Made by a program: the position numbers and the translations under genes
NCBI RefSeq assembly: GCF_900188415.1
Contig: NZ_FZNV01000004.1
Coordinates: 232,763 to 296,762 of the forward strand
Reading direction: 5' to 3'
DNA length: 64,000 nucleotides
From: Maribacter sedimenticola
Lineage (GTDB): Bacteria > Bacteroidota > Bacteroidia > Flavobacteriales > Flavobacteriaceae
The notes under the pieces: model-generated
What the model was told of the DNA's origin: nothing
Databases searched by the model: none
The model's input: the letters and a program-made list of their open reading frames with translations, nothing else
Shown here: in pieces, positions 7,749-17,249 of the stretch
How the letters are laid out: every line of letters begins with the position of its first letter
How positions within the stretch are numbered: position 1 is the first letter of the stretch

Positions 7749-10262
7749 ATGAAAAAACTTTTTCCCTTACTCCTAATTTTAGCTTTACAACCAATATTTA
7801 GCCAAACACCTCAAGGAGAAAGGGGAAGAGGCAATGGACAGGGGCTACGAGACGCTACACCCATTGAAATTACAGGAAAAGTACTGGACAAGGAAAACGA
7901 CATGCCCTTGGAGTATGCCACCCTTGTATTGCAAAGTGTGGAAAACCCTGATCAAATTTCGGGTGGAATAACCGATTTGGACGGTAATTTTAATGTAGAG
8001 GCCAAGCCTGGCAAATACAATATTTCCATAGAATATATTTCTTATAAGACATACAAGTTACCCAACCAGACCTTGACAGAATCTACAGATCTTGGCACCA
8101 TAAGATTAGCCTTGGACGTTGCCCAGTTAGATGCCGTAGAAGTGGTAGGTGAGAAAACTACGGTAGAGGTTCGTTTGGATAAAAAAATATACAATATAGG
8201 TAAAGACCTTACTAATAGTGGCGCTACGATTACAGATGCCCTTAACAATGTACCATCTGTAGATGTAGATGTAGAAGGCGCCATTAGCCTAAGGGGTAAC
8301 GAAAATGTACGTATCTTGATAAATGGTAAACCATCTGCATTGGCAGGCTTTGGTTCTACAGATGCCCTTACCCAACTACCTGCGGACGCTATAGAAAAAG
8401 TTGAAGTAATTACCAGTCCGTCTGCCCGATATGATGCCGAAGGAACAGCCGGTATTTTAAACATAATTCTTAAAAAAGAAAAAACTTTAGGCTTCAACGG
8501 ATCCGTGAATACGACTATTGGGTATCCCGTTAATAGTGGTATATCTGTCAATGCCAATTTACGAACAGATAAATTTAATATTTTCAATACTACAGGTTAT
8601 AGCTATAGAGATGCCCCAGGAAATGCATTTTTTGACAACACCTATACGTCAGGTAGTTTTGATAGAATTATAGAGGACAGGGAATATAATAGAATGCGTA
8701 AAGGCTTTAATACCAACCTTGGCCTTGAATATTTTATTACCGAAGAATCCTCTATTACCGGTAGTGTTTTTTATAGAACATCAGACAGTGAGGATAGTAC
8801 GGAAAATACCAATCAACGATTTATTGATAGTTCAATAAGCAGTGAAACTTTTAGGACGGAAGATGAAACAGAAGATGATGAAAACTACCAATTCTCACTT
8901 AATTATGTGAATAACTTAGATGATGATGGTCAAAAATTAACTGTAGACCTTCAATATTCTAACGGGGAGGAAACCAAATTTTCAATTATAGAGGAGAACA
9001 ATACGGTACCCAACCAAGATTTACTGGTTCTAGAAAATGTATTTGAAATTGAATCTGAAAACGAATATTTGGTACAAGCGGATTATGTATTACCTATGGG
9101 AGATGCTCAATTTGAAGTCGGATATAGGGGCACGTTTGAAGAGGACGTCACGGATTATAGATTAGATTCATTGAACCAATCTACCAATCAGTTTGATATA
9201 AATGAAAACTTGACCAATATATTTACGTATACAGAAAATGTAAATGCGCTTTACACCCAATACGGAAATAAGTTTGGAAAATTCTCTTTTCTCCTAGGAT
9301 TACGATTAGAGAATACACAGTTAAAAGGACAATTGGATTCGGAATTTGACACTACCGAGCTAGAAGAACAATTAGGTGTAGATGTAGATGTAAATTTCGA
9401 CAAGAATTATTTAGGCCTTTTCCCTACCCTCAACTTTATCTTTGAACTGGCAGAAAATGAAAATATCTCATTAGGGTACAATAGAAGGATAAATAGACCT
9501 AGAGGTAGATTTGTAAACCCTTTTCCTTCCCGTTCAAGTAGGACCAATATTTTTCAAGGTAACCCAGACCTTAATCCGGCATTTTCCAATGCTTTTGACC
9601 TAGGCTATCTAAAACGGTGGGATAAGCTGACCTTTACCTCATCTGTTTATTACCAAAGAGAAACAGATTCTTTTGAAAGGGTACAGGAAGAAACCGGACA
9701 GACCACAACAGATGGTATTGAAATAATAAGATCAATACCAATTAACCTTTCCACCAACGATAGAATAGGTGTAGAAGCCGGTATGCTATACAATCCCACA
9801 AGATGGTTACGCTTAAACTCTAGCTTTAACTTCTTTCAATTTTCTACAGAAGGTATGTTCAATGGTATTGATTATGGTGCCAACAATACAAGTTGGTTTG
9901 CCAGGTTTAGCTCAAAAGTATCTTTACCATCTAAAATAGATTGGCAAACAAATGCTTTTTATAGAGGTCCATCACAAAACGCACAAACAGAAAATAAAGG
10001 CATATTCTCTTTGAACCTAGCTTTCAGCAAGGATATTCTTAACGATAACGGTACGATATCCATGAATGTAAGCGATTTGTTGAATTCAAGAAAAAGAAGA
10101 TCATATACCGAAACCGAGTTCTTTACTTCTGAGAGTGAATTTCAATGGAGAAGAAGGCAGGTTACCCTAGGTTTTGTATATCGATTTAATCAACCAAAGG
10201 AGAAAAATAGAAACAATCGTAGAAATGGACAGGATGAAGGAGAAGAAGAAATAGAAGGTTAA
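7749..10262 (+). CDS. Outer-membrane beta-barrel receptor with carboxypeptidase-like and plug domains
   Basis: 837 residues from ATG 7749; the in-frame TTG at 7746 is a less likely start. Order: signal peptide to about residue 19 (QPIFSQ); a carboxypeptidase-regulatory-like domain (about 37-118, ITGKVLDKENDMPLEYATL); a plug domain (about 130-225) with ALNNVPSVDVDVEGAISLRG and INGKPSALAGF; then a large beta-barrel rich in alternating aromatic and polar residues, ending with YRFNQPKEKNRNN. This is the OMP_b-brl_3 type of TonB-linked receptor, not a SusC. It sits in the outer membrane and takes up or senses an unknown ligand. It is coupled to the Gly/Tyr-rich protein upstream and followed by a strong terminator. 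Confidence 0.9.
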   Translation: MKKLFPLLLILALQPIFSQTPQGERGRGNGQGLRDATPIEITGKVLDKENDMPLEYATLVLQSVENPDQISGGITDLDGNFNVEAKPGKYNISIEYISYKTYKLPNQTLTESTDLGTIRLALDVAQLDAVEVVGEKTTVEVRLDKKIYNIGKDLTNSGATITDALNNVPSVDVDVEGAISLRGNENVRILINGKPSALAGFGSTDALTQLPADAIEKVEVITSPSARYDAEGTAGILNIILKKEKTLGFNGSVNTTIGYPVNSGISVNANLRTDKFNIFNTTGYSYRDAPGNAFFDNTYTSGSFDRIIEDREYNRMRKGFNTNLGLEYFITEESSITGSVFYRTSDSEDSTENTNQRFIDSSISSETFRTEDETEDDENYQFSLNYVNNLDDDGQKLTVDLQYSNGEETKFSIIEENNTVPNQDLLVLENVFEIESENEYLVQADYVLPMGDAQFEVGYRGTFEEDVTDYRLDSLNQSTNQFDINENLTNIFTYTENVNALYTQYGNKFGKFSFLLGLRLENTQLKGQLDSEFDTTELEEQLGVDVDVNFDKNYLGLFPTLNFIFELAENENISLGYNRRINRPRGRFVNPFPSRSSRTNIFQGNPDLNPAFSNAFDLGYLKRWDKLTFTSSVYYQRETDSFERVQEETGQTTTDGIEIIRSIPINLSTNDRIGVEAGMLYNPTRWLRLNSSFNFFQFSTEGMFNGIDYGANNTSWFARFSSKVSLPSKIDWQTNAFYRGPSQNAQTENKGIFSLNLAFSKDILNDNGTISMNVSDLLNSRKRRSYTETEFFTSESEFQWRRRQVTLGFVYRFNQPKEKNRNNRRNGQDEGEEEIEG

Positions 10263-10278
10263 GAAAATAATCCCATAT

Positions 10279-10309
10279 AAAAAAAGAAGCCAATTGGCTT
10301 CTTTTTTTA
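10279..10309. terminator. Bidirectional intrinsic terminator
   Basis: A perfect 16-bp palindrome (10286-10301, GAAGCCAATTGGCTTC) is flanked by an A run on the left and a T run on the right. It serves both the receptor gene (plus) and the small membrane protein gene at 10327-10500 (minus), which converge here. Confidence 0.9.
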
Positions 10310-10326
10310 TATCTATATATTTTAAT

Positions 10327-10500
10327 CTAAGCCTCCCTTTGGGCCTTCTTTTTATCGCGTCTTTCTTTTAGCAATTCAATAATGTTTCCACCTAACCAGT
10401 AAGGGACAACAAATAATAACAAAAACATCATCAGCCAAAAACCAATGGTCAATATGGTTAAAAAAGCTAAAAATCCTAAATATTGGTCAAATTCAAACAT
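10327..10500 (-). CDS. Small membrane protein, 57 residues
   Basis: ATG at 10500 to TAG at 10327 encodes MFEFDQYLGFLAFLTILTIG... with one long hydrophobic segment (about residues 8-40) and a charged C-terminal tail (ELLKERRDKKKAQREA). It fits a single- or hairpin-spanning inner-membrane protein with a cytoplasmic tail. It is real by three signs: its own consensus promoter (10521-10553), a terminator just past its stop, and protein-like composition. Function unknown. Confidence 0.75.
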   Translation of the reverse strand: MFEFDQYLGFLAFLTILTIGFWLMMFLLLFVVPYWLGGNIIELLKERRDKKKAQREA

Positions 10501-10520
10501 ATCTTATTCCTTATATTTTA

Positions 10521-10553
10521 CAAAGATACCATAATCGAATTATTTTTTGCAAA
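10521..10553 (-). promoter_or_regulatory. Consensus Bacteroidota promoter for the 57-residue membrane protein
   Basis: On the minus strand TTTG (10553-10550), 21 bp spacer, TATCTTTG (10528-10521). Both boxes and the spacing match the Bacteroidota primary-sigma consensus. The gene starts 20 bp further on. Confidence 0.75.
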
Positions 10554-10616
10554 CGTTCCGTAAAATAAATTTAAGATTACCAACAATCTTGTCACCATAA
10601 AAATAAAAGTATGCCT

Positions 10617-10624
10617 TATTTTTG
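10617..10624 (+). promoter_or_regulatory. Probable fumC promoter -7 box
   Basis: TATTTTTG fits TAnnTTTG, 45 bp ahead of the fumC ATG. A TTG at 10589-10591 could be the -33 box, though the 25-bp spacing is slightly long. Confidence 0.5.
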
Positions 10625-10669
10625 AGGCTATTAAAACGAAATAACCCAAGATTCATAAAAATAGAAAAT

Positions 10670-12070
10670 ATGGAATATAGAATCGAGAAAGATACCATGG
10701 GTAATGTAGAAGTACCCAAGGATAAATATTGGGGGGCGCAAACAGAGCGCTCTCGAAACAATTTTAAAATTGGCCCCGCTGCATCAATGCCGTTGGATAT
10801 TGTATATGGATTTGCCTATTTAAAAAAATCCGCAGCATATGCCAATTGTGAACTTGGCGTCCTAGCGGTCGAAAAAAGAGATTTAATCGCTCAAGTATGC
10901 GATGAAATTTTAAAAGGTAAACATGATGACCAGTTTCCTTTGGTTATCTGGCAAACAGGTTCTGGCACACAAAGTAATATGAACGTCAATGAAGTTATTG
11001 CCAATAGGGCCCATGAAATTGCCGGTAAAGTCATTGGAGAAGGCGATAAGACTATCCAACCTAATGATGATGTCAACAAATCGCAGTCCTCTAATGATAC
11101 CTTCCCTACCGGTATGCATATTGCAGCCTATAAAAAAATTGTGGAGGTTACTATACCAGGAGTAACGCAATTAAGGGATACTTTACAGAAGAAGTCTAAA
11201 GAATTTAAGGATGTGGTCAAGATTGGGCGAACCCATTTAATGGATGCTACTCCACTAACCCTTGGCCAAGAATTCTCAGGTTATGTATCTCAATTGGACC
11301 ATGGCTTAAAAGCATTAAAAAACACCTTGTCCCATTTAAGTGAGCTGGCTCTTGGAGGCACTGCTGTTGGTACCGGACTCAATACACCGGAAGGATATGA
11401 TGTTCTTGTAGCCAAATACATTGCTGAATTTACGGGAATGCCATTTATTACCGCCGAAAATAAGTTTGAGGCACTAGCCGCCCATGATGCCATAGTTGAA
11501 AGCCATGGTGCTTTAAAACAGCTTGCCGTATCTTTGAACAAAATAGCGAACGATATAAGGATGATGGCCTCAGGTCCCCGTTCTGGAATTGGTGAAATTA
11601 TAATTCCCGCCAACGAACCTGGCAGTTCTATAATGCCAGGAAAAGTGAATCCTACACAGTGTGAAGCTTTGACAATGGTGTGTGCTCAGGTAATGGGTAA
11701 TGATGTGGCAATTAGTGTTGGCGGAACCCAAGGACATTATGAGTTAAATGTATTTAAGCCTATGATGGCGGCTAACATTTTACAATCTGCACAATTGATC
11801 GGTGATGCTTGTGTAAGTTTTGAGGAACACTGTGCGGCCGGTATAGAGCCCAATTATGAAGTTATAAAACAATTATTGAACAATTCATTAATGTTGGTAA
11901 CTGCATTAAATACCAAGATTGGATATTATAAAGCTGCAGAAATTGCAAACACTGCCCATAAAAACGGGACTACATTAAAAGAGGAAGCAGTAAATCTGGG
12001 CTATGTAAGTGCAGAGGATTATGATAACTGGGTTAAACCGGAAAATATGGTGGGCAGTTTAAAGAAATAA
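10670..12070 (+). CDS. fumC: Class II fumarate hydratase
   Basis: Interconverts fumarate and L-malate in the TCA cycle, as a cytoplasmic homotetramer. 466 residues from ATG 10670 ([16 protein letters not shown]), the normal N-terminus; the open frame upstream to 10622 has only a non-ATG start and contains the promoter box. Seen in the protein: [14 protein letters not shown] near the start, GSGTQSNMN (about residues 98-106), [12 protein letters not shown], and the fumarase/aspartase signature [15 protein letters not shown]. It stands alone between two terminators, so it is probably monocistronic. Confidence 0.97.
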   Translation: MEYRIEKDTMGNVEVPKDKYWGAQTERSRNNFKIGPAASMPLDIVYGFAYLKKSAAYANCELGVLAVEKRDLIAQVCDEILKGKHDDQFPLVIWQTGSGTQSNMNVNEVIANRAHEIAGKVIGEGDKTIQPNDDVNKSQSSNDTFPTGMHIAAYKKIVEVTIPGVTQLRDTLQKKSKEFKDVVKIGRTHLMDATPLTLGQEFSGYVSQLDHGLKALKNTLSHLSELALGGTAVGTGLNTPEGYDVLVAKYIAEFTGMPFITAENKFEALAAHDAIVESHGALKQLAVSLNKIANDIRMMASGPRSGIGEIIIPANEPGSSIMPGKVNPTQCEALTMVCAQVMGNDVAISVGGTQGHYELNVFKPMMAANILQSAQLIGDACVSFEEHCAAGIEPNYEVIKQLLNNSLMLVTALNTKIGYYKAAEIANTAHKNGTTLKEEAVNLGYVSAEDYDNWVKPENMVGSLKK

Positions 12071-12091
12071 GCAGAACACCCGCTTAAATAC

Positions 12092-12125
12092 AAAAAGGCG
12101 ACCAAATTGGCCGCCTTTTTTTTTT
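12092..12125. terminator. Terminator between fumC and the coiled-coil protein gene
   Basis: Hairpin GGCGACCAA / TTGGCCGCC (12097-12115, one mismatch) with five As before it and ten Ts after it. It lies between convergent genes and can end transcription from both sides. Confidence 0.88.
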
Positions 12126-12134
12126 GAAGAAATT

Positions 12135-13022
12135 TTATTTTAAAACAAATTTAGAAGTTCCCAATAATTTTAATTGGTCATCATATACGTTCACCATATA
12201 ATTACCATCCTTAAAATCTCCGGCAGGCTTATTAATGTAATCACACACATCCAAAGATTTGTTTTCAAAATAAAAATTGGTCTGTTTGCTATACGTAACG
12301 GAAGCACCATTATCATTAGTCTGGGAATTACTACCACCTAAAACATTGCCCTGTGGATCCAACACTTCTAAATAAAATGTTCTATCACCAGCTTGTGCAA
12401 TAACATTATCGGCAACAGTAAAACAGATTTTAAATTTATCCGTAGCCCTTGCACGTTGGGTTGAGACCAATTTACCGCTATTTCTTTCCTTAACGGCATC
12501 TACATTAAATTTAGATAAGTTCAAAGCAGAACCTTTTTCAACCACTTGGGCCAAGTTGGTATTCTGTACTACTAATGAATCATTGAAAACAGTTTGTTTT
12601 TCCAACTCTACATATGTACTATCTCTTTGCATTGCGATCATTGAATTAGAGCGTGTTAAAGAATCAACTTGCTTTAATAATTGCTCTCTCTCAGCTTTCA
12701 ATACACTTACTTGTCTTCTGTATCTTGACAAGGAACTAATATCAGCCTTCATCGTTTTAACAGAGTCAATATATTTTGCAATATTGTCCCTTGCACTTAC
12801 CAACTCCTCATTAGTAGCATTGCTTTCCAATATAGCTTTGTCATATTCAGATTTTAAGCTATTTAAATCTTCGACTACCAATTCCTTTTCTTTAGAAAGA
12901 ACAACTTCTGTCTTTTTCTTATCTTGATAAAGACTAACTGTGTAAATGATAGTTCCTAAAAGCACAACGCCTAAAAGGGCGGTTAAAACTTTTAAACCAT
13001 TGTTATTTTTTGTTTCGGTCAT
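12135..13022 (-). CDS. Membrane-anchored coiled-coil protein, unknown function
   Basis: 295 residues. A short cytoplasmic N-terminus, one transmembrane helix (about 11-30, VLTALLGVVLLGTIIYTV), a long coiled coil (about 35-160, heptads rich in Leu, Lys, Glu and Asp), and a C-terminal beta-rich domain (about 190-295) containing FYLEVLDPQGNVLGG. Such proteins are often labelled 'chromosome partitioning' in Bacteroidota by coiled-coil similarity only; I do not accept that name. The topology suggests a periplasmic sensor or scaffold. Single gene, with a shared terminator downstream. Confidence 0.8.
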   Translation of the reverse strand: MTETKNNNGLKVLTALLGVVLLGTIIYTVSLYQDKKKTEVVLSKEKELVVEDLNSLKSEYDKAILESNATNEELVSARDNIAKYIDSVKTMKADISSLSRYRRQVSVLKAEREQLLKQVDSLTRSNSMIAMQRDSTYVELEKQTVFNDSLVVQNTNLAQVVEKGSALNLSKFNVDAVKERNSGKLVSTQRARATDKFKICFTVADNVIAQAGDRTFYLEVLDPQGNVLGGSNSQTNDNGASVTYSKQTNFYFENKSLDVCDYINKPAGDFKDGNYMVNVYDDQLKLLGTSKFVLK

Positions 13023-13334
13023 AATTGTAAATTTAATAAAGTGTCTGTTTGTTAAGGTTATATACGAGTGGTTTTAAAATTTAGACTTTTTAAACGTTAA
13101 ATTAATTTGGGATAAAATCCTCAAACCCTAATGAATCGTCTATCTTAGAGCTAATTTAACAAATAAATATCTACTGTGTTAACAATAGTAGCATTACCAT
13201 TAAAATATGTTCATAATTTTACGATTTTAAAGAGGGTTCCCTACAATAAGAGAGATACTTTAATCATACAAAACTGAATTTTACAACAGCAATATATTAC
13301 AGACCGGAAATGCAAATAACAATTTAAATACTAT
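13023..13334. other. 312-bp divergent intergenic region
   Basis: AT-rich DNA between the starts of the coiled-coil gene (minus) and the MBL lipoprotein gene (plus). I see no ORF worth calling, no consensus TTTG/TAnnTTTG pair and no RNA. One imperfect inverted repeat, CTACT...AGTAG around GTTAAC, lies at 13171-13191. Confidence 0.6.
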
Positions 13335-14144
13335 ATGATGATAACTAAAAATTTACTTTTAATGGTATTGGCCGCCATCCTTATAATAGGATGTAAGGAA
13401 GATAAAAAACAGCCCAATACCAGTTCAGATACTATTAAGGAAGATGTGTCACAATCTACCGGTACAATAGAAAGAAAGGTTCAAATAATTCCTATTGAAC
13501 ATGCTACAGCGGTTATTGAATGGGGAGAAACTACAATTTATATTGACCCAACAGGTGGTGCCGCTGCTTTTGAAGGGCAAAAGAAACCAGATATAATTTT
13601 AATTACAGATATTCATGGCGACCATTTTAATTTAGAAACATTGGAAGCCCTAGATACTTCTTCCGCAACCTTTATAGTGCCTCAAGCCGTAGCGGATGAT
13701 ATGCCAGAGCAATATGCCCAGCAATTGGAAATATTGAACAATGGGGAGAATAAAGAGCTTTACCAAGTAGGTATAGAAGCTATACCAATGTACAATTTAA
13801 GGGAAGATGCCAAAAACTTTCATGTAAAGGGACGTGGAAATGGATATGTGCTTACATTGGATGATCAACGTATCTATTTCTCTGGTGATACAGAGGATAT
13901 TTCTGAAATGCGCTCATTAAAAAATATTGACAAGGCCTTTATCTGCATGAACCTACCTTACACCATGACCGAGGAAAGTGCCGCCGCTGCAGTACTGGAT
14001 TTCAAACCAAAACAAGTCTATCCTTACCATTATAGAGGTAGACCGGACGTTAGTGATGTAGAAAAATTTAAAAATTTGGTAAATGCAGCCAATCAAGATA
14101 TTGAAGTTGTACAATTGGATTGGTACCCTAACGAGGAATATTAG
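13335..14144 (+). CDS. Lipoprotein with UlaG-like metallo-beta-lactamase fold
   Basis: 269 residues. A lipoprotein signal with lipobox ILIIGC (Cys about residue 20) is followed by a Ser/Thr/Asp linker and an MBL-fold domain from about residue 48. Metal-site motifs are ITDIHGDHFN (a D-x-H-x-D-H variant of HxHxDH), FSGDTED and a late YPYHYRGRPD. The family hydrolyses diverse esters or lactones; the substrate here is unknown. The protein should be anchored in the periplasm. ATGs at 13335 and 13338 are both possible starts. It ends at a strong bidirectional terminator. Confidence 0.88.
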   Translation: MMITKNLLLMVLAAILIIGCKEDKKQPNTSSDTIKEDVSQSTGTIERKVQIIPIEHATAVIEWGETTIYIDPTGGAAAFEGQKKPDIILITDIHGDHFNLETLEALDTSSATFIVPQAVADDMPEQYAQQLEILNNGENKELYQVGIEAIPMYNLREDAKNFHVKGRGNGYVLTLDDQRIYFSGDTEDISEMRSLKNIDKAFICMNLPYTMTEESAAAAVLDFKPKQVYPYHYRGRPDVSDVEKFKNLVNAANQDIEVVQLDWYPNEEY

Positions 14145-14165
14145 AAAAAAGACATTCTAAAAACC

Positions 14166-14191
14166 AAAAAGCCCGCAATTGCGGGCTTTTT
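14166..14191. terminator. Bidirectional intrinsic terminator
   Basis: A perfect 16-bp palindrome, GCCCGCAATTGCGGGC (14171-14186), has five flanking As and Ts. It separates the convergent MBL lipoprotein gene and ettA. Confidence 0.92.
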
Positions 14192-14192
14192 G

Positions 14193-15884
14193 TTACCTAA
14201 TAAGTTTTTTGTATTTGATTCGCTTTGGCATTAAATCCCCTCCAAGTCGTTTTTTCTTGTTCTCTTCATAATCTGAAAAAGAGCCCTCAAAAAAGTAAAC
14301 TTGGGAATTACCTTCAAAAGCCAAAATATGTGTACAGATACGATCTAAGAACCATCTATCGTGCGAAATAACTACAGCACATCCTGCAAAATTCTCCAAA
14401 CCTTCTTCTAAGGCACGAAGCGTATTTACATCCAAGTCGTTGGTAGGCTCATCCAATAATAGCACGTTACCTTCTTCCTTGAGTGTCATGGCCAAGTGTA
14501 AGCGGTTACGCTCACCACCGGATAACATACTAACCTTTTTATTTTGTTCACTTCCAGAGAAATTGAACCTACTTAAATAGGCCCTGGAATTCACCTGTTT
14601 ACCGCCCATCATGACCAGTTCTTGCTCGTCGCTAAAATTTTGCCAAATGGTTTTATCTGGATCTATGTTGGAATGACTTTGGTCAACATAGGCAATTTTA
14701 GCCGTATCCCCAGTAATAAACTCTCCTTTATCTGGAGTTTCCTCACCCATTATCATTCTGAAAATTGTGGTCTTACCCGCACCATTAGGTCCAATTATCC
14801 CAACAATTCCCGCTTGGGGTAATTTAAAATTCAGGTCTTCGTACAACAATTTATCATCATATGCCTTACTTACCCCATTGGCCTCAATAACATTTGTTCC
14901 CAGACGGGGTCCGTTTGGAATATAAATCTCCAGTTTTTCATCAAGCTGTTTTTGGTCTTGGCTCATCAGCTTGTCATAATTCTTTAAACGAGCCTTTTGC
15001 TTGGTCTGCCTACCTTTTGCCCCTTGACGAACCCATTCCAATTCTCGCTCCAATGTTTTCTGTCTTTTGGAAGCCGTTTTACTTTCCTGGGCCAAACGTT
15101 TGGATTTTTGATCTAACCAAGAGGAATAGTTCCCCTTCCAAGGAATGCCTTCTCCCCTATCCAATTCAAGGATCCAACCGGCAACATTATCCAAAAAATA
15201 CCTATCATGGGTAACGGCTATGACCGTACCCTTATATTGTGCCAAATGATGTTCCAGCCAATGTACCGATTCTGCATCCAAGTGGTTTGTAGGCTCATCC
15301 AATAAAAGAATTTCAGGTTCCTGCAACAACAATCTGCATAATGCCACCCTTCTTCTTTCCCCTCCGGACAATACCGCTATTTTTTTATCGGGTTCTGGCG
15401 TACGTAGGGCATCCATGGCAATTTCCAGTTTGGTATCCAATTCCCAAGCGTTGGCAGCATCAATTTTATCCTGCAATACCGCCTGTTGATCCATTAATTT
15501 CTGCATTTTATCCGCATCCTCATATACCTCTGGAAGACCAAACATATCATTGATCTTATTGTATTCATCCAGAATGGCAACGGTTTCCGCTACACCTTCC
15601 TTTACAATTTCCAATACGGTCTTGTTTTCATCCAATTCGGGCTCTTGCTCCAAATAGCCCACTTTGTAGCCGGGAGAGAATACTACATCCCCTTGAAAAT
15701 TTTTATCGACCCCGGCAATAATCTTCAACAAGGTTGATTTACCGGACCCGTTCAGTCCCAAAATACCGATCTTGGCACCGTAAAAGAAACTTAAATAAAT
15801 ATTCTTTAATACCGGTGTATTGGCATTTTTATAGGTTTTCGTAACTCCTGACATGGAGAAGATTACCTTCTTATCATCTGACAT
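14193..15884 (-). CDS. ettA: ABC-F ATPase, energy-dependent translational throttle protein
   Basis: 563 residues with two ABC ATPase domains and no membrane segment. Walker A motifs GLNGSGKST (about 43-51) and GPNGAGKTT (about 359-367), two LSGGE signatures (LSGGERRR and LSGGERNR), DEPTNHLD and DEPTNDLD Walker B regions, and a charged linker between domains (about 245-320). The C-terminal GGDLMPKRIKYKKL tail is typical of EttA. EttA binds the ribosomal E site and regulates the first elongation step in response to ATP/ADP ratio. A small membrane protein gene lies just upstream on the same strand. Confidence 0.93.
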   Translation of the reverse strand: MSDDKKVIFSMSGVTKTYKNANTPVLKNIYLSFFYGAKIGILGLNGSGKSTLLKIIAGVDKNFQGDVVFSPGYKVGYLEQEPELDENKTVLEIVKEGVAETVAILDEYNKINDMFGLPEVYEDADKMQKLMDQQAVLQDKIDAANAWELDTKLEIAMDALRTPEPDKKIAVLSGGERRRVALCRLLLQEPEILLLDEPTNHLDAESVHWLEHHLAQYKGTVIAVTHDRYFLDNVAGWILELDRGEGIPWKGNYSSWLDQKSKRLAQESKTASKRQKTLERELEWVRQGAKGRQTKQKARLKNYDKLMSQDQKQLDEKLEIYIPNGPRLGTNVIEANGVSKAYDDKLLYEDLNFKLPQAGIVGIIGPNGAGKTTIFRMIMGEETPDKGEFITGDTAKIAYVDQSHSNIDPDKTIWQNFSDEQELVMMGGKQVNSRAYLSRFNFSGSEQNKKVSMLSGGERNRLHLAMTLKEEGNVLLLDEPTNDLDVNTLRALEEGLENFAGCAVVISHDRWFLDRICTHILAFEGNSQVYFFEGSFSDYEENKKKRLGGDLMPKRIKYKKLIR

Positions 15885-15953
15885 AAAATACTGTATTAAT
15901 TGAATTATTATAACCCTGTAGATATTTTATACCCACAGTTGAACCAAGAAGTC

Positions 15954-16130
15954 CTAAACCCTGCCTTTAAGTGCGTTGAAAACCCAGGCAATGGCAAAGA
16001 AACCTATACCTACGGAAGCAAACCCCCATCCTGCAACATCATCATAACGAAAAGCGCCTAATGCGATCAAGGCCAAGCCTACAAATATCATAATAAAAGT
16101 GGCCCATGCGAGCACTGTGTTCTTGTTCAT
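15954..16130 (-). CDS. Small membrane protein, 58 residues (CAL67264-like)
   Basis: ATG at 16130 to TAG at 15954 encodes MNKNTVLAWATFIMIFVGLA... with two hydrophobic segments (about 7-26 and 32-52) joined by a short polar turn (FRYDD), and a basic end (LKGRV). I recall near-identical short proteins in other Flavobacteriaceae, named the CAL67264 family, of unknown function. It is 69 bp upstream of ettA on the same strand and may be cotranscribed with it. Too short for many gene finders. Confidence 0.82.
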   Translation of the reverse strand: MNKNTVLAWATFIMIFVGLALIALGAFRYDDVAGWGFASVGIGFFAIAWVFNALKGRV

Positions 16131-16206
16131 GTTCTATTGAATTATAAATTAAGCGAACTTCAAATATCGTAAATTTTAAAACATCTGTCCAATTTTAACT
16201 ATGCTA

Positions 16207-17178
16207 TTATTCAAAGGGGAAAACAATTCCTGTTTTACTCCTTACGGTATCCATAATTTCTATTAAATCCAAGCTGTTCTTATGGCTCCATAAACTACTT
16301 TCCTTTTTTCCTGAGTTTAGGCAAGTATGTACCTCTTCAATTTCATAGGTATAGCCTTTTCCAAGCTTACCTACTTCATTTACAGTAGAGTCTCCATCAA
16401 CTTCCAAGGTATATCCTGTTGTTTCGTGCCATCTTGGATGAATATAGATAGATCCCTTGCTACCTGCAATTTCTGCTTTCATTTCAGAATTGGAGTTTAA
16501 ACCGCTATAAAGCATAGCCTGGGCTTTTTCATAACTAAAAATCATACTGACCTGCATTTCTACACCAGTTTTAAAAAAATGTGCAGAAGCTTTGATATCC
16601 TTGGGCATACCCAATAACAAATACGATAGAAATATGGGATAGATACCAATATCCAATAACGAACCACCGGCAAGTGATGTATTCAAGAGCCTGCCTTTTT
16701 CATCCCTATCCAATGCATAGAAAGCAAAGTCTGCATGTAAATATCCAATATCGCCAATGCTACCATCGTCTACCATTTCCTTGACTTTTTTAATGGTTGG
16801 GTTAAACCTGCTCCATAAGGCTTCCATTAAAAAAACATTTTGTGCCCTTGCCACCTGAAACATTTCCTTGACCTGATCTTTATTGACCCCAATAGGTTTT
16901 TCACAGAGTACATTAATACCATGGTTCATGGCGGCTATACTGAGTTCTGCATGAGAAGTGTGCGGTGTGGCTATATATACGACATCTACCGTATTACTTT
17001 TAAACAGCTCCTCATAACTTCCATAAGCATTTGGCGCTCCGTAAATTGCCGAAAAGCCTTTTGCCTTTTCCAAATCTCTTGAAGCTACCGATACCAGCTC
17101 TCCACCACGGACCAATGCCAAATCCTTTGAAAAACTATGTGCTATATTTCCGGCACCGACTATACCCCATTTAATCAT
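16207..17178 (-). CDS. Gfo/Idh/MocA-family NAD(P)-dependent oxidoreductase
   Basis: 323 residues. The N-terminal Rossmann fold shows GIVGAGNIAHSF (about 5-16), and the family's catalytic lysine is in CEKPIG (about 92-97). The C-terminal alpha/beta domain has AGGSLLDIGIYPIF. The overall pattern resembles the dihydrodiol dehydrogenase/glucose-fructose oxidoreductase-like branch that acts on sugars or small polyols. The substrate cannot be told. It is divergent from the acyl-CoA carboxylase gene, with 71 bp between starts. Confidence 0.9.
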   Translation of the reverse strand: MIKWGIVGAGNIAHSFSKDLALVRGGELVSVASRDLEKAKGFSAIYGAPNAYGSYEELFKSNTVDVVYIATPHTSHAELSIAAMNHGINVLCEKPIGVNKDQVKEMFQVARAQNVFLMEALWSRFNPTIKKVKEMVDDGSIGDIGYLHADFAFYALDRDEKGRLLNTSLAGGSLLDIGIYPIFLSYLLLGMPKDIKASAHFFKTGVEMQVSMIFSYEKAQAMLYSGLNSNSEMKAEIAGSKGSIYIHPRWHETTGYTLEVDGDSTVNEVGKLGKGYTYEIEEVHTCLNSGKKESSLWSHKNSLDLIEIMDTVRSKTGIVFPFE

Positions 17179-17249
17179 ACTTTCTATTTTTGTTGCATGT
17201 ACACCAAAATTAACTTCTTATCTTTATCCGAAGAAAAGAAATTAAGCTA

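Noticed and set aside
8042..8587. 181-codon minus-strand frame inside the outer-membrane receptor gene.
   Set aside because: It is antisense to the plug domain of a clear gene, has no signal or domain, and reflects codon bias of the real frame.
12135..13022. Label as a chromosome partitioning protein.
   Set aside because: Only the coiled coil suggests it; there is no ParA/SMC ATPase motif and the protein has a membrane anchor and a periplasmic domain.
13171..13191. Imperfect palindrome around GTTAAC in the 13 kb intergenic region.
   Set aside because: Arms are only 5 bp and asymmetric about the centre; could be chance in AT-rich DNA.
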